Shown: positions 51,235 to 59,680 of the stretch, one piece after another
Layout of the letters: each line of letters opens with the position of its first letter
Numbering within the stretch: position 1 is the stretch's first letter
Assembly (NCBI GenBank): GCA_965218775.1
Contig: CBDCLS010000006.1
Coordinates: forward strand, 2,294,001-2,358,000
Length of the DNA: 64,000 nucleotides
Reading direction: 5' to 3'
From: CAUZIZ01 sp965218775
GTDB lineage: Bacteria; Acidobacteriota; UBA6911; RPQK01; JAJDTT01
The notes under the pieces: generated by a model
Told to the model about the DNA's origin: nothing
Databases searched by the model: none
What the model saw: only the letters and a program-made list of their open reading frames with translations
Made by a program: the position numbers and the translations under genes

Positions 51235-51543
51235 CTACCAGCGGTCGCGACCTCGCCCGCCGCCTCGGCCGCCACCACCACCACCCGATCGATTCTCTCG
51301 GGGCTTGGCCTCATTGACGGTCAGAGTGCGCCCGTCAAGCTCAGTGCCGTTCAGGGCCGAGATCGCCTTTTGAGCCTCGCCCTGAGATTCCATCTCCACA
51401 AAACCGAAGCCCCGTGACCGACCAGTATCTCTGTCTGTGATCACTTTGGCTGATTCGACATTTCCCTGTTCCGAGAAAAGTTGCTCTAGCCGCTCTTCCG
51501 TTGTGGAATAGGGCAGACCACCCACGTACAGTTTGTTAGTCAT
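51235..51543 (-). CDS. RRM-domain RNA-binding protein
   Basis: 102 residues, AGGAGG before ATG 51543. A single RNA recognition motif: RNP2 LYVGGLPYST near residues 5-14 and RNP1 RGFGFVEM near 44-51, then a Gly/Arg-rich tail (RENRSGGGGGGRGGGRGRDR). Bacterial proteins of this size bind single-stranded RNA, often under cold stress. Full length. A fragment of a second RRM gene lies at 52259-52320. Confidence 0.94.
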   Translation of the reverse strand: MTNKLYVGGLPYSTTEERLEQLFSEQGNVESAKVITDRDTGRSRGFGFVEMESQGEAQKAISALNGTELDGRTLTVNEAKPRENRSGGGGGGRGGGRGRDRW

Positions 51544-51693
51544 GTTCTCCTCCTAAAGAGAATATGTTCGTCTTCCAACCCTGAGATCCTGACCGGAAAG
51601 GAACAGAACATGGTCGGATTCTTGGTCTCGGGCCACAGTCTAGTCGGTGATTCCTAAAGGGTATCTTTCGCAGGGGTAAGACTGACTAGGCCT

Positions 51694-52083
51694 TCAATGT
51701 ACGCGGGATCCAAAACGACCAGGAGAGGATCGCGGCTTCGTCCCTTCTTGGGGCGCGTCACTCTTTTCGGACTCTTGCAGCTGCTGCTTCTCTTCCTCGC
51801 CGGCTTGGACCGCAGCGGCGACTTTATCTTTCTGCCGAGTCAAGGTGTCGCGACCTCGGTCAATCGCTTCGCTGGCGCGATCCGCTAACCCCCTGGACTT
51901 GTCAACAACCGCTTCCCTTCCCGAACGAAAGGTCTCGCCAATCCGCTCGGTTCCTTCCCGATAGCGATCTCCCAACAGATCTCGGGTCTCCTCTCCTGAT
52001 CTCGGCGCCAGCAGAAGGGCGACTGAAGCGCCGACAATACCACCCACGAGAAAATAGATCAGGTTATCTTCACGTGAGGCCAT
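51694..52083 (-). CDS. YtxH-domain membrane-anchored protein
   Basis: 129 residues. N-terminal anchor IYFLVGGIVGASVALLLAPR and the following SGEETRDLLGDRYREGTERI are the YtxH signature, then a long amphipathic coiled-coil-like stretch (ASEAIDRGRDTLTRQKDKVA) and a disordered tail. Such proteins are stress-linked, with unknown molecular role. ATG 52083, with GGAAGGA upstream. It lies in the same direction as the RRM gene. Confidence 0.9.
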   Translation of the reverse strand: MASREDNLIYFLVGGIVGASVALLLAPRSGEETRDLLGDRYREGTERIGETFRSGREAVVDKSRGLADRASEAIDRGRDTLTRQKDKVAAAVQAGEEEKQQLQESEKSDAPQEGTKPRSSPGRFGSRVH

Positions 52084-52258
52084 GAATCGTCCTTCCGAAA
52101 TCTAAACCGGATGAATGATCAAAGTCTATCAGCTCTCGAACCTTGAATCCACTGCTGTTTGGTCATCTTAGAGTTGAGCCGAGAAGAGATCAGCTTGCAG
52201 GTCAGCGTCGCTTTAGGCCGCGGCAAGGTGGGATTCTCCCCCCGGAACTCCCCAGTTC

Positions 52259-52320
52259 TTATTGACGAAGGTGTCCGTAAACCTGACTGCCGTTCAGAGC
52301 CGCCACCGCCTTTAGAGCGT
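52259..52320 (-). pseudogene. RRM-domain C-terminal fragment
   Basis: Minus-strand reading ALKAVAALNGSQVYGHLRQ then TAA, close to the AQKAISALNGTELDGRTL segment of the RRM gene nearby. It is cut at about 52321, where a Tn3-type end begins. Very short, so the homology is suggestive only. Confidence 0.4.
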
Positions 52321-52321
52321 T

Positions 52322-52359
52322 GGGGTCTGAGTAGCAATGGAACGAAATCCTGGTGTTTT
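52322..52359 (+). repeat. Tn3-type end fragment
   Basis: GGGGTCTGAGTAGCAATGGA matches the start of the 38-bp end at 50843, but the inner half does not end in ACGCTAAG. It borders the RRM fragment. The stretch 52084-52490 otherwise has no gene. Confidence 0.45.
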
Positions 52360-52490
52360 TCCGGGATCGCGTCTTTTCTGTGGGTGACGAAATTTCTGGT
52401 TAGAGTTACTCTATGAGGTCCCCGAGCTGGGCAGGCACCCCGGCTCTTCTGCTAACGTGCGTGCTTCCGCAATCCAATCTGGAGGACCGC

Positions 52491-52676
52491 GTGCCGCGAA
52501 AACAGAGGCCACAGTGGCAACCCATCAATCGTCTTCCTTTAATCACGACTGCGATCGACGGAATGCTGGAAACCACCCAGGAGCGCCTTGAGAACCTGGA
52601 AAACGATACTTATCTTCGATTCCACGCCACTCACCTGTTGAAGTACGGCTCTTCGGGGTCCACGAGAGGGTTGTAA
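52491..52676 (+). CDS. short conserved hypothetical protein
   Basis: 61 residues from GTG 52491, GGAGG 6 bp upstream. Reads RKQRPQWQPINRLPLITTAI then DGMLETTQERLENLEN. The R-P-x-W-x-P-I-x-x-L-P-L-I...I-D-G-M-L pattern is one I recall from short unnamed proteins near mobile genes. The C-terminus after ENLEN looks unlike the family, so the gene may be 3'-truncated. Confidence 0.5.
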   Translation: MPRKQRPQWQPINRLPLITTAIDGMLETTQERLENLENDTYLRFHATHLLKYGSSGSTRGL

Positions 52677-52714
52677 AATGAGTATTGCCCCAACCCTTGG
52701 CTTGGCCTGCCAGG

Positions 52715-54673
52715 CTACGGCAACACTGTCAGCGCGTCCTGTAAGGTGGCGCTCATTCCACCTACCATCACCGTCAGATTCCATAACCTCGGCCGCTGCG
52801 GACCGCCGTTCTTGAAGCTAATCGTCGCAGTGATGGTCGTCGAGTCTTCAACTGTAACACTCTCCACCACGGGCGCCGGACCTGAGCCACCGCCAAAACT
52901 TACTTGCGCACCAGCGGCAAACCCGGTTCCACTGATTGTTGTGACCCAGTTGGTGGCGGGCAACTGCACCGTATCCGGATCCATCCCGGTAACAGTAAGA
53001 TCTTCCGGCGGCTCGTTTACTGTCACCGGCTGTGAGGTGGGAACGCCGGTGGCACCGCCGTTGTCAGTTACCGTAAGCGTCACGGTGTAGGTTCCCGCCG
53101 CCACGTAGCTATGACTCGGGTGCTGGTTAGTTGACATAGTCCCGTCACCGAAGTCCCAAGACCAGGAAGCGATCGACCCATCACTGTCAGTTGAGCTGTC
53201 GATGAAGTTGCAGGAAAGGTCCGTACCGGTTGAGCCGAACGACGCCACTGGAGGAAGGTTATCCGACCCGCACCCTTCATCGATGACGCCGTCGCAGTTG
53301 TTATCGATTCCGTCGCCGCAGTTCTCGGCGACCGCAGGGCTAACATTCGCGTCCTCGTCGTTACAGTCGCCGCTGCAGATGCTGTAGCCATCTCCGTCAC
53401 TATCTAACGCTTCCTCGGGGGGACAGGTGCCGGCTTCGTAGGCTCCCATGTCGACGGTCCCACCAACGATTCGCGGTCCTCCGTCGAGGTCGGTGGTCGG
53501 CAGGCCGGGATCGTTGAATCCGGCGTCGATGCAGGGTGAGGAGGCGGCGAGGTGATAATCATCGTTCGCCGGATCCACAAAGAGCGGATCGAGGTTCAGG
53601 TTTCCGGTGCCTGGAAATCCTCCTTCGATATCGCTGTAGGAAACCACTGGTGAGGAGGTTGCATCTCCGCTCAAGGATCCGCCCCCGTTTCCAAAGACTA
53701 TACTATTTTCCAGGTTCGGCGAACTTCCCCGTCGGCTCCTGATGGCAGCGCCGCCCTGGTTATTGGCGAAGGTGCTGGTGCGAATCATTGGGTCCGGATC
53801 GTTGTTGCGCATGGCGCTCCCCGATGGTGCGCTGTTGAGGAAAAAGAGACAATTGATGATGGTCGGATTGCCTGTGGCGACGGCGCGTCCGACGTAGTTG
53901 TGCATGCCGCCGCCACCGGAGGCAGCCGTGTTCCCCTCGAAGACGCACCCGGTGACGATTGGATTGCTGTTCTTGCGGTTGTCCATGCCGCCCCCTTCCT
54001 CTCCGGCATGGTTCTCTTTGAAGACTGAGTTGGTCACGATCGCATGACTATTGATGTAGTTGCGCATTCCTGCGCCTTTATTCGAGGTGTTCTGAGTGAA
54101 AAGGCAGCCGCTGATCGTCGGGCTGGCTCGCAGATTAAACATCCCGCCGCCCATGGACCCCGAATTGTTCTGAATGAATGTGGAACTGATGATTATGGGA
54201 TTCCCTTCTTCGTTGTACATGCCGCCGCCCCGGTCGTCAGCGGTGTTTCCGGTAAAAATGCTGTCCATCACAGTCGGATTTGTACCAATGTTGAGCATCC
54301 CGCCTCCCTCATTGGCGTTGCCTCCGGTGATCGTGAATCCTTCGAGCTTGGTGTCCGGACCCTCGCCATTAACACATTGGACAACCGAGCCGTTCGATCC
54401 GGATCCATCGATGATCGTGACCTGTGGTCCGTCGGAGCTGCGGAGTGTGATTCCCTTGCCTTTGAAATCGATCGCCTCCCAATAGGTACCGGGCGCGACC
54501 ACAATCAGGTCGCCTGGCACTGCCACATCGATTGCGGCCTGGATCGTAGGCTGATCCACTGGAACGTTGATGGTCACACCTTGGGCAAAGTTGGTGTGAA
54601 AGCCGGAACACACGAAGAGCAATAACAGTGAAATGAATTGGGTGAGCACACCCCGAAAGAAGTCGATCCTCAT
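52715..54673 (-). CDS. secreted beta-helix / MopE-motif / PKD / IPT protein
   Basis: 652 residues. Signal peptide (FISLLLLFVCSGFHTNFAQG), then a right-handed parallel beta-helix from about residue 35 to 410 with repeats of GGGMYN, GGGMFN and GGGMDN (about 30 residues each), a choice-of-anchor-like end (MGAYEAGTCPP), a MopE-like metal-binding segment (DSDGDGYSICSGDCNDEDAN, NCGDGIDNNCDGVIDEGC), a PKD domain (DSDGSIASWSWDFGDG, YTVTLTVTDNGG), and an IPT/TIG-like C-terminus (WVTTISGTGFAAGAQVSFGG). Extracellular; likely binds or shields polysaccharide. Complete. Confidence 0.92.
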   Translation of the reverse strand: MRIDFFRGVLTQFISLLLLFVCSGFHTNFAQGVTINVPVDQPTIQAAIDVAVPGDLIVVAPGTYWEAIDFKGKGITLRSSDGPQVTIIDGSGSNGSVVQCVNGEGPDTKLEGFTITGGNANEGGGMLNIGTNPTVMDSIFTGNTADDRGGGMYNEEGNPIIISSTFIQNNSGSMGGGMFNLRASPTISGCLFTQNTSNKGAGMRNYINSHAIVTNSVFKENHAGEEGGGMDNRKNSNPIVTGCVFEGNTAASGGGGMHNYVGRAVATGNPTIINCLFFLNSAPSGSAMRNNDPDPMIRTSTFANNQGGAAIRSRRGSSPNLENSIVFGNGGGSLSGDATSSPVVSYSDIEGGFPGTGNLNLDPLFVDPANDDYHLAASSPCIDAGFNDPGLPTTDLDGGPRIVGGTVDMGAYEAGTCPPEEALDSDGDGYSICSGDCNDEDANVSPAVAENCGDGIDNNCDGVIDEGCGSDNLPPVASFGSTGTDLSCNFIDSSTDSDGSIASWSWDFGDGTMSTNQHPSHSYVAAGTYTVTLTVTDNGGATGVPTSQPVTVNEPPEDLTVTGMDPDTVQLPATNWVTTISGTGFAAGAQVSFGGGSGPAPVVESVTVEDSTTITATISFKNGGPQRPRLWNLTVMVGGMSATLQDALTVLP

Positions 54674-54918
54674 TTGCGAATTCCTCCCTGCTGACCCATA
54701 TAAAGGCTAACAGGATTGCGGCTCATGAGGCTCATGACATGAACTCTGGTTCTGGGCCCAATTGCTGCACGGACGCAACAGTCCTCGTGAACCGCTGTTT
54801 AGAGATTTCATCCAAGGGCTCGCTAAAGCGGGAGCCACCTTTGGGTCCCAGCTTCCCCAGTCGAGAGGATTATCTGTCGAAGCTAACAGTTGCTGTGAGG
54901 CCTGTCAAGACCATGCCG

Positions 54919-55357
54919 TCAGTACTGTCGCTCGCATGTGGATTGTCCGGTGCCGATAGCAAATGGAGTGTCCGGTCCCTCAGCGGTGGGGATAGGATAG
55001 GTGCATTTCAACTGGGAAAGGTAACCTGATTCCTTGTTTCCTTGGTTGGGATAGGCGTCGTTGGCGACGTAAACATCCTGCCAGCCGTCACCGTCGAGGT
55101 CGAGGCAAACGAGCCCCAGGCCGGCGGCGGTGGTTGAGGCGATTCCGGCGTCCTCGCTGACGTCTCTGAAGCTTCCGTCGGCCTCGTTGTGGAGCACGAT
55201 GTCGTGGATCGGCCGGAAGGGGGGCCGCCGTCCGTCCTGCGCCGAGCACCTCTTGGCAGGCCGGTAGTCGACGTAGCGGACGCCGTACAGGTCGAGGAAG
55301 CCGTCGCGGTGGAAATCGAAGAACGCGGCCGACGAGGACCAGCCGTTGACCTCGACG
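54919..55357 (-). pseudogene. FG-GAP/VCBS-type repeat fragment
   Basis: Reads SAAFFDFHRDGFLDLYGVRY, FRDVSEDAGIASTTAAGLGL and CLDLDGDGWQDVYVANDA, two calcium-binding FG-GAP units of a secreted CRTAC1-like protein. The left side breaks into IS21 sequence at about 55357; the C-terminal end is also not a normal finish. No start. Confidence 0.75.
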
Positions 55358-55595
55358 GTCCGCCCAGATCTCAACCCTGCCCGCACAACCTCTCACCTCT
55401 ACCGCCGTCCCCACCCAACAGAAGGGCACCGGATAAAGGTGATTCTCAAAGCGCACCATACAATCTCGATGCACCGGTCGGGTCACCACGACATCGAACG
55501 GCTCGGGGAGAATCGGCAGCGGAGCCAGACGCTCCAGTTCCCACTGCCAGCTTTCCTGGACCGTCTGACCCGTCGCCGGGCAGAGCGATCCCTCG
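55358..55595 (-). pseudogene. IS21-type transposase (IstA) C-terminal fragment
   Basis: Minus-strand reading PLPEP-like PILPEPFDVVVTRPVHRDCM, VRFENHLYPVPFCWVGTAVE, VRGCAGRVEIWAD. This is the beta-barrel C-terminal domain of IS21-type IstA. The ATPase IstB and the catalytic domain are absent. It is fused to FG-GAP sequence on one side and recombinase sequence on the other. Confidence 0.75.
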
Positions 55596-55835
55596 CTCCA
55601 CCTGGATGTTGACTTCTTCCAGTAGGGTGGCAAGCAGCTCTTTTCGATCCCGGTCGGTGGTAGTGGGGGCCTCCCACACCTGTTTTAGATCGGTCCCCAA
55701 CGTGCGAATCTCCTCGCGCTGCTCCTCGGTGAGGCTTGGAGACCGTAGCCGCTCCCGTCGTTGCAGTTCGGTCTCAGCCTCAGCCAGATTGGTCCAGGCG
55801 CTGCTCCCATTGGGGGTGGCTGAAACCTGTGCTGG
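55596..55835 (-). pseudogene. large serine recombinase, C-terminal fragment
   Basis: Reads EAETELQRRERLRSPSLTEE, QREEIRTLGTDLKQVWEAPT, TTDRDRKELLATLLEEVNIQ. The A-P-T-T-T-D-R-D-R-K-E-L-L motif is typical of the C-terminal coiled part of serine recombinases with a zinc ribbon. Catalytic and zinc parts are absent. Confidence 0.75.
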
Positions 55836-55904
55836 TGAGGCAGCTTCGCGGGTTGTTTGTTCACTTCCTGCGATTTCCAGGCTAAAATCAGCCTCTCCAT
55901 TCAA

Positions 55905-56318
55905 ATGTGTCTCAAAACTGCTCTGCTTAGTGTTTTCTTCTTCTCTTTGGCCACCACCTTTTTGGTCCGTGCTAAGACAAAGGAGGATGCCGCCGCGCCA
56001 CTGATTAGTGGAAGTATCTGTGCCCTGATAATCATTCCAGCAGCAATCCTGATAGGGGATAAGGTGGCATGGCTGGGGTTAATCCTTATTGTCACAATCG
56101 CTGCTGTCATGGGTGATTGGTCTATTAGGGGTCATGTCATGACCCTTATTAGAGCTACTATCCTACGGGTAATTTTTAGCCTGATTGGCTTCGGATTGTT
56201 CGCTCTCCTGGTGGTCTTCTTGAACAGAACTGCCTCCATTAGCCCGCTCTATTTTTTTTTAGAGTTAATTTCTGAAACCCTGGAAATCATCGGCCTCGGC
56301 TGTGTAGGTGAGGCTTGA
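55905..56318 (+). CDS. small AT-richer membrane protein
   Basis: 137 residues from ATG 55905. Four hydrophobic stretches (ALLSVFFFSLATTFLV, SGSICALIIIPAAILIG, WLGLILIVTIAAVMGD, VIFSLIGFGLFALLVVFL). I do not recognise it. Base use is AT-richer than the neighbours, which hints at foreign origin, and it lies between a mosaic of broken genes and a repeat element. No clear ribosome site. Confidence 0.5.
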   Translation: MCLKTALLSVFFFSLATTFLVRAKTKEDAAAPLISGSICALIIIPAAILIGDKVAWLGLILIVTIAAVMGDWSIRGHVMTLIRATILRVIFSLIGFGLFALLVVFLNRTASISPLYFFLELISETLEIIGLGCVGEA

Positions 56319-56457
56319 CCCGATCAGATTGTTTTAAAGGCGTGCTCACGCGCTCTTTTCCACTTATGTGACGGAACCTGGTAATTAATCTCTTAGGGGA
56401 CGCGAAGTTTTACGACCCTGCGCGGGCAGAAAGTCGGAGGGGATCGGTAGAACTCTT

Positions 56458-56640
56458 AGGGCGCGAACCACGCGCCTGACATGGGGCCGCGACGAGACTT
56501 CTGACTTCCCCAAGGATCTATCGCCCGTATCCGGCACGGGGTGATCCTTTCTTAGCAAGCAAGCCTGAGTGGTCCTGATCCCATCTCTACCCTTCCAGAC
56601 CTTGTCCGCTCCGTTTCTTGCCTCGCCATAACTAACTGAA
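56458..56640 (-). repeat. repeat X, second copy
   Basis: Reverse complement of this segment matches 20551-20741 (for example GGATACGGGCGATAGATCCT against the same 20 bases at 20661-20680). Somewhat diverged, with small insertions. Followed by the Y end copy at 56717-56875. The gap 56319-56721 has no other gene. Confidence 0.7.
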
Positions 56641-56716
56641 GTAGAGGGGATCAGAGTTCCACCCCACGGCGACTGGGTGTCGGCTATCAGAAATATCCAA
56701 GCCTGCACTGGGCGAT

Positions 56717-56875
56717 CTTGAGTGGGTCCGACGCCTACACGTCCTATGCGGGGGTCTTTCTCTCCCTATCTGCCCTGCTTCCGGGGCATATTTCAATCGA
56801 TCGAGCCGAAGATAAATAGCTCTTTAAACAGGGATTGTAGGCCACTGAGTGATCCCGTAGTTTGGAAAGTATTCC
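56717..56875 (+). repeat. repeat Y, third copy (diverged)
   Basis: Matches both inverted ends of the element at 20297-21208. Best kept: CTTGAGTGGGTCCGACGCCT, GGGGGTCTTTCTC, CCGGGGCATATTTCAATCGA and GCCGAAGATAA. After GCCGAAGATAA similarity falls but returns at CTGAGTGATCCCGTAGTTTGG. The preserved parts may be a promoter or recognition site. Confidence 0.7.
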
Positions 56876-57252
56876 GCTGTGGTTTGGTGATTCGGCTTTT
56901 TGGCACACTGCCGCCTGGCTTCGAGGAGTTGCTTCAGATCGTCAGATCGGCAGCGGCTGCTACGCCCTTGGAGTTCATGCGCCTGGTACTGGCTTCCTCC
57001 CAGGGTGAGGTACGGTTCGTCGAGGTGACGGGGGGACCTGAATTCCGAAGGGAACTCGAAACGGCTTTTCGCGAAGGCTTCCAGGCTTTGGGAATGCTGG
57101 GTTGGGAGGTTAATGAGGAGACGGTGCAGGCCAAGAACGTGCTCTTCCCGTGGCACAGGGACGATGAGACACTCTGCCAGCTATTTGATCGGCTCTGTGA
57201 CGAAGGGGTTGAGAGTGTGGAGCAGGAACTAGACCGGCGGACCAAAACCTAG
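56722..57252 (+). CDS. hypothetical protein, start uncertain
   Basis: Frame of up to 176 residues; the first 55 overlap the Y repeat, and the matching frame in the copy at 21028 has a stop, so the true start is probably later, for example GTG 56887. The protein-like part reads GTLPPGFEELLQIVRSAAAA, EVRFVEVTGGPEFRRELETA, FREGFQALGMLGWEVNEETV and ends in DRLCDEGVESVEQELDRR. No known domain. In the other Y copy, a similar start LIDPAVWQALLDSRELQGWD is followed by a different sequence, so Y may sit at the 5' end of a small gene family. Confidence 0.5.
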   Translation: MGPTPTRPMRGSFSPYLPCFRGIFQSIEPKINSSLNRDCRPLSDPVVWKVFRCGLVIRLFGTLPPGFEELLQIVRSAAAATPLEFMRLVLASSQGEVRFVEVTGGPEFRRELETAFREGFQALGMLGWEVNEETVQAKNVLFPWHRDDETLCQLFDRLCDEGVESVEQELDRRTKT

Positions 57253-57408
57253 CCGTACAGAAGCCAGAAAGGAGGCCCTGATGGCACTCTGCTGAAGAGG
57301 TCTCTCCTGGTTCCCGTCCCGTGCTAACCCTGTTGATCCTTCCCCTCCACCTTGCTAGCCTGGGTTCCACTGAGAACCGGAATTCCCTTTCGATGAGGAG
57401 GATGGACG

Positions 57409-58030
57409 ATGAGGATGAGACTAGCGACTCTGTGCGTGGTTTCTCTTGCGATTTCCCTGACGGTGGAAAGTGCCTTGGCGGAGCAGGAGGGGACTCAGGA
57501 ACCCCTGGACATCGGCTCCCGGCTGGAGCTGTTTGTGGATGACTACCTAATCGAGTCGGTGGATGGGGTCAGACTGAAGCTGCACGAACCGCGATCTGCC
57601 GGGAAGGTTCTCACCTTCGACAAACCCTGGGAGGGAACAACCAGCGCCTACGCCACCGTTTTCAAAGACGGAGATCACTACCGGATGTACTACCGTGGAA
57701 GTAGTGATCCCGAGTATACGGCCACCTCTTTGCTGGAAGAGGGGGAGGTTGTTCACGAGATCCATCCGGCTGTGACCTGTCTGGCCGAGAGTCGTGATGG
57801 AACCGTGTGGACCCGGCCCAACCTAGGCCTCTATGAGTTCAACGGGTCGCGAGAGAACAACATCGTCCTGACCGGGTCCTCGGGCTGCTGCTTTGCCCCT
57901 TTCAAGGACTCCACAACCCGGAGGCTCCTGCCAGTGAGCGCTACAAGGCCGTGGAGGCCAGTTATGCCGGGGGCGAGCCGAAGCTCGTGGGCTTTGTCTC
58001 TGCCGATGGCAAACGTTGGAAGCCAGCTAG
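57409..58030 (+). pseudogene. secreted beta-propeller glycosidase-like gene, 5' part
   Basis: GAGGAGG before ATG 57409. Signal peptide (LATLCVVSLAISLTVESALA), then IGSRLELFVDDYLIESVDGV, RMYYRGSSDP, TCLAESRDGTVWTRPNLGLY, the same order as in the intact gene at 62041. Near 57912 the reading shifts: after FAPFKDS the family-like sequence (NPEAPASERYKAVEASYAGG, KLVGFVSADGKRWKPA) continues in another frame. IS1380 then interrupts at 58031. Two lesions make it a pseudogene. Confidence 0.85.
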
Positions 58031-58083
58031 CCCGGATTATGCAAGAGATCTAAATTCAAGTGAGATTTGGACCCAGAAAAAGA

Positions 58084-58142
58084 GCCGTAGCTCTCTGATA
58101 TAAAGGGGGTTACAGAAAAAAACCCTAAACAGGAGCTACGGC
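58084..58142 (+). promoter_or_regulatory. inverted repeat that can hide the IS1380 transposase start
   Basis: GCCGTAGCTC (58084-58093) and GAGCTACGGC (58133-58142) are perfect 10-base complements. The second arm covers AGGAG and ends one base before ATG 58144. In RNA read from outside the IS, this hairpin would mask the ribosome site, a known way for IS elements to limit transposase. Confidence 0.6.
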
Positions 58143-58143
58143 A

Positions 58144-59481
58144 ATGTTGAAAGCAGTCTGCCAGAATACCCTGCCATTTCACAGCCACAGAAAGATCACG
58201 ACGCGTTTTGATGGAGGGAGCCTCACTTCCGACGCAGGATGGTTGTTGTTTGGATCGCTGGATCGTCAACATCGATTGTGCGAGGGCTTCAGTTCCTGTA
58301 TTTCGGAAAGTCGAGACCAACGCTACGTTCGTCATGACCTGTTGAAGTTGATCCGACAACGAGTCTTGCAGATCGTGGCCGGCTACGAAGACTGTAATGA
58401 CGCCGATACGCTGCGCTCGGATCCGATGCTCAAGACCGTCTGTGATCAGTTGCCAGAGAGCGATCCCGATTTGGCGACCCAGCCGACTTTTTCCCGCTTG
58501 GAGAACTCCGTCACCAAGAAGGATCTGATGCGTCTGAGCCAGTGGCTGTTAGGCCGTTATGTGCGCTCCCTGAAGAAGCGACGTCCCGGAAAGATCATCC
58601 TGGATCTGGACAGTACCGATGACCACACTCACGGCCAACAGGAGTTCTCCTTCTACCACGGGTATTACCGAAACCACATTTTGCATCCTTTGCTGATCTT
58701 TGATGCCGACACGGGAGACCTGGTGTGTGCCGTGTTGAGACCTGGCAACAAGGGGGCTGCCTCTCACATCGTGCCCATTCTGAAGCGAGTCGTGGAGGCC
58801 ATCCGACAAGCAGTGGGGACGGGAGTCGAGATTGAGATTCGGGCCGACAGCGGCTTTGCCACGCCTCGGCTCTACGAGTTCTGTGAATGTGAAGAGAATA
58901 AACTTCAATATGTCATCGGGTTAAGCCGAAACCCTCGCCTGCAGCGAGTGGTCGAGCCCCTGCTGGATTCGACTCGGCTGAGGTTCGTTGAGCTGGAGGA
59001 AAAACAGCGTCAGTTTGACGAGTTTCTTTATCGAGCCAACAGCTGGGATCGATCCCGTCGCGTCATTGTCAAAGTGGAGGTCGATCAGCGTGGGATCAAT
59101 CGTCGCTTTGTAGTTACCAACCGGGACGATCTCTGCTCCCAATCACTTTATGACCACTACACCGACCGAGGGCAGACCGAGAACTTCATCAAGGCCTTCA
59201 AGAATCATCTGAGCATGGACCGACTCAGCTGTCATCGATTCCTGGCCAATCAGTTTCGACTCCTCCTGCATGCACTGGCTTACCAGATGTTCGTGCGCCT
59301 GCGCGACTATCTGCACGGAACCCCCTGGCACAAGCTCGAAATCGAAACCTTACGTCGTCGGGTCCTCAAGATTGGGGCCCGGATCCGACAAACCACTCGA
59401 CGCATCTGGGTCCATCTTTCCTCAGCCTTCCCCGAACAACCCCTCTTCCACCTCGTCTTGAGTCGCCTCAACTCCAGTTAG
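58144..59481 (+). CDS. IS1380-family transposase
   Basis: 445 residues: N-terminal SLTSDAGWLLFGSLD, catalytic Asp in KIILDLDSTDDHTHGQQ, Asp in IRADSGFATPRLYEF, and the late Glu region YTDRGQTENFIKAFKNHLS, matching IS1380 transposases. AGGAG before ATG 58144. Intact and could be active. Confidence 0.95.
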   Translation: MLKAVCQNTLPFHSHRKITTRFDGGSLTSDAGWLLFGSLDRQHRLCEGFSSCISESRDQRYVRHDLLKLIRQRVLQIVAGYEDCNDADTLRSDPMLKTVCDQLPESDPDLATQPTFSRLENSVTKKDLMRLSQWLLGRYVRSLKKRRPGKIILDLDSTDDHTHGQQEFSFYHGYYRNHILHPLLIFDADTGDLVCAVLRPGNKGAASHIVPILKRVVEAIRQAVGTGVEIEIRADSGFATPRLYEFCECEENKLQYVIGLSRNPRLQRVVEPLLDSTRLRFVELEEKQRQFDEFLYRANSWDRSRRVIVKVEVDQRGINRRFVVTNRDDLCSQSLYDHYTDRGQTENFIKAFKNHLSMDRLSCHRFLANQFRLLLHALAYQMFVRLRDYLHGTPWHKLEIETLRRRVLKIGARIRQTTRRIWVHLSSAFPEQPLFHLVLSRLNSS

Positions 59482-59680
59482 CTTTTCCCAGCTCCCCCGA
59501 AAAACCGCTTCCGACACTCATCCAGGCCCAGATCTGTCTGAAATTCACTCCCCAAACCACTCAAACGCCTCGCCAACCCATATTCTTCGCAAATCCGCCT
59601 GTCACACCTGCCCGCTTCCGAGTTGGGCCACTTCTCGAGTCGTTTTTCAACACCGAACTACGGTTCTTGCATAATCCGGG

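Larger units (their letters stand above)
58031..59680 (+). mobile_element. IS1380-family IS
   Basis: 1650 bp. Inverted ends CCCGGATTATGCAAGA and TCTTGCATAATCCGGG. Flanks CTAG (58027-58030) and CTAA (59681-59684) are a 4-bp duplication with one change. Inserted in the secreted glycosidase-like gene; excision would join KRWKPA to KADPLLTDGQ. Confidence 0.9.
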
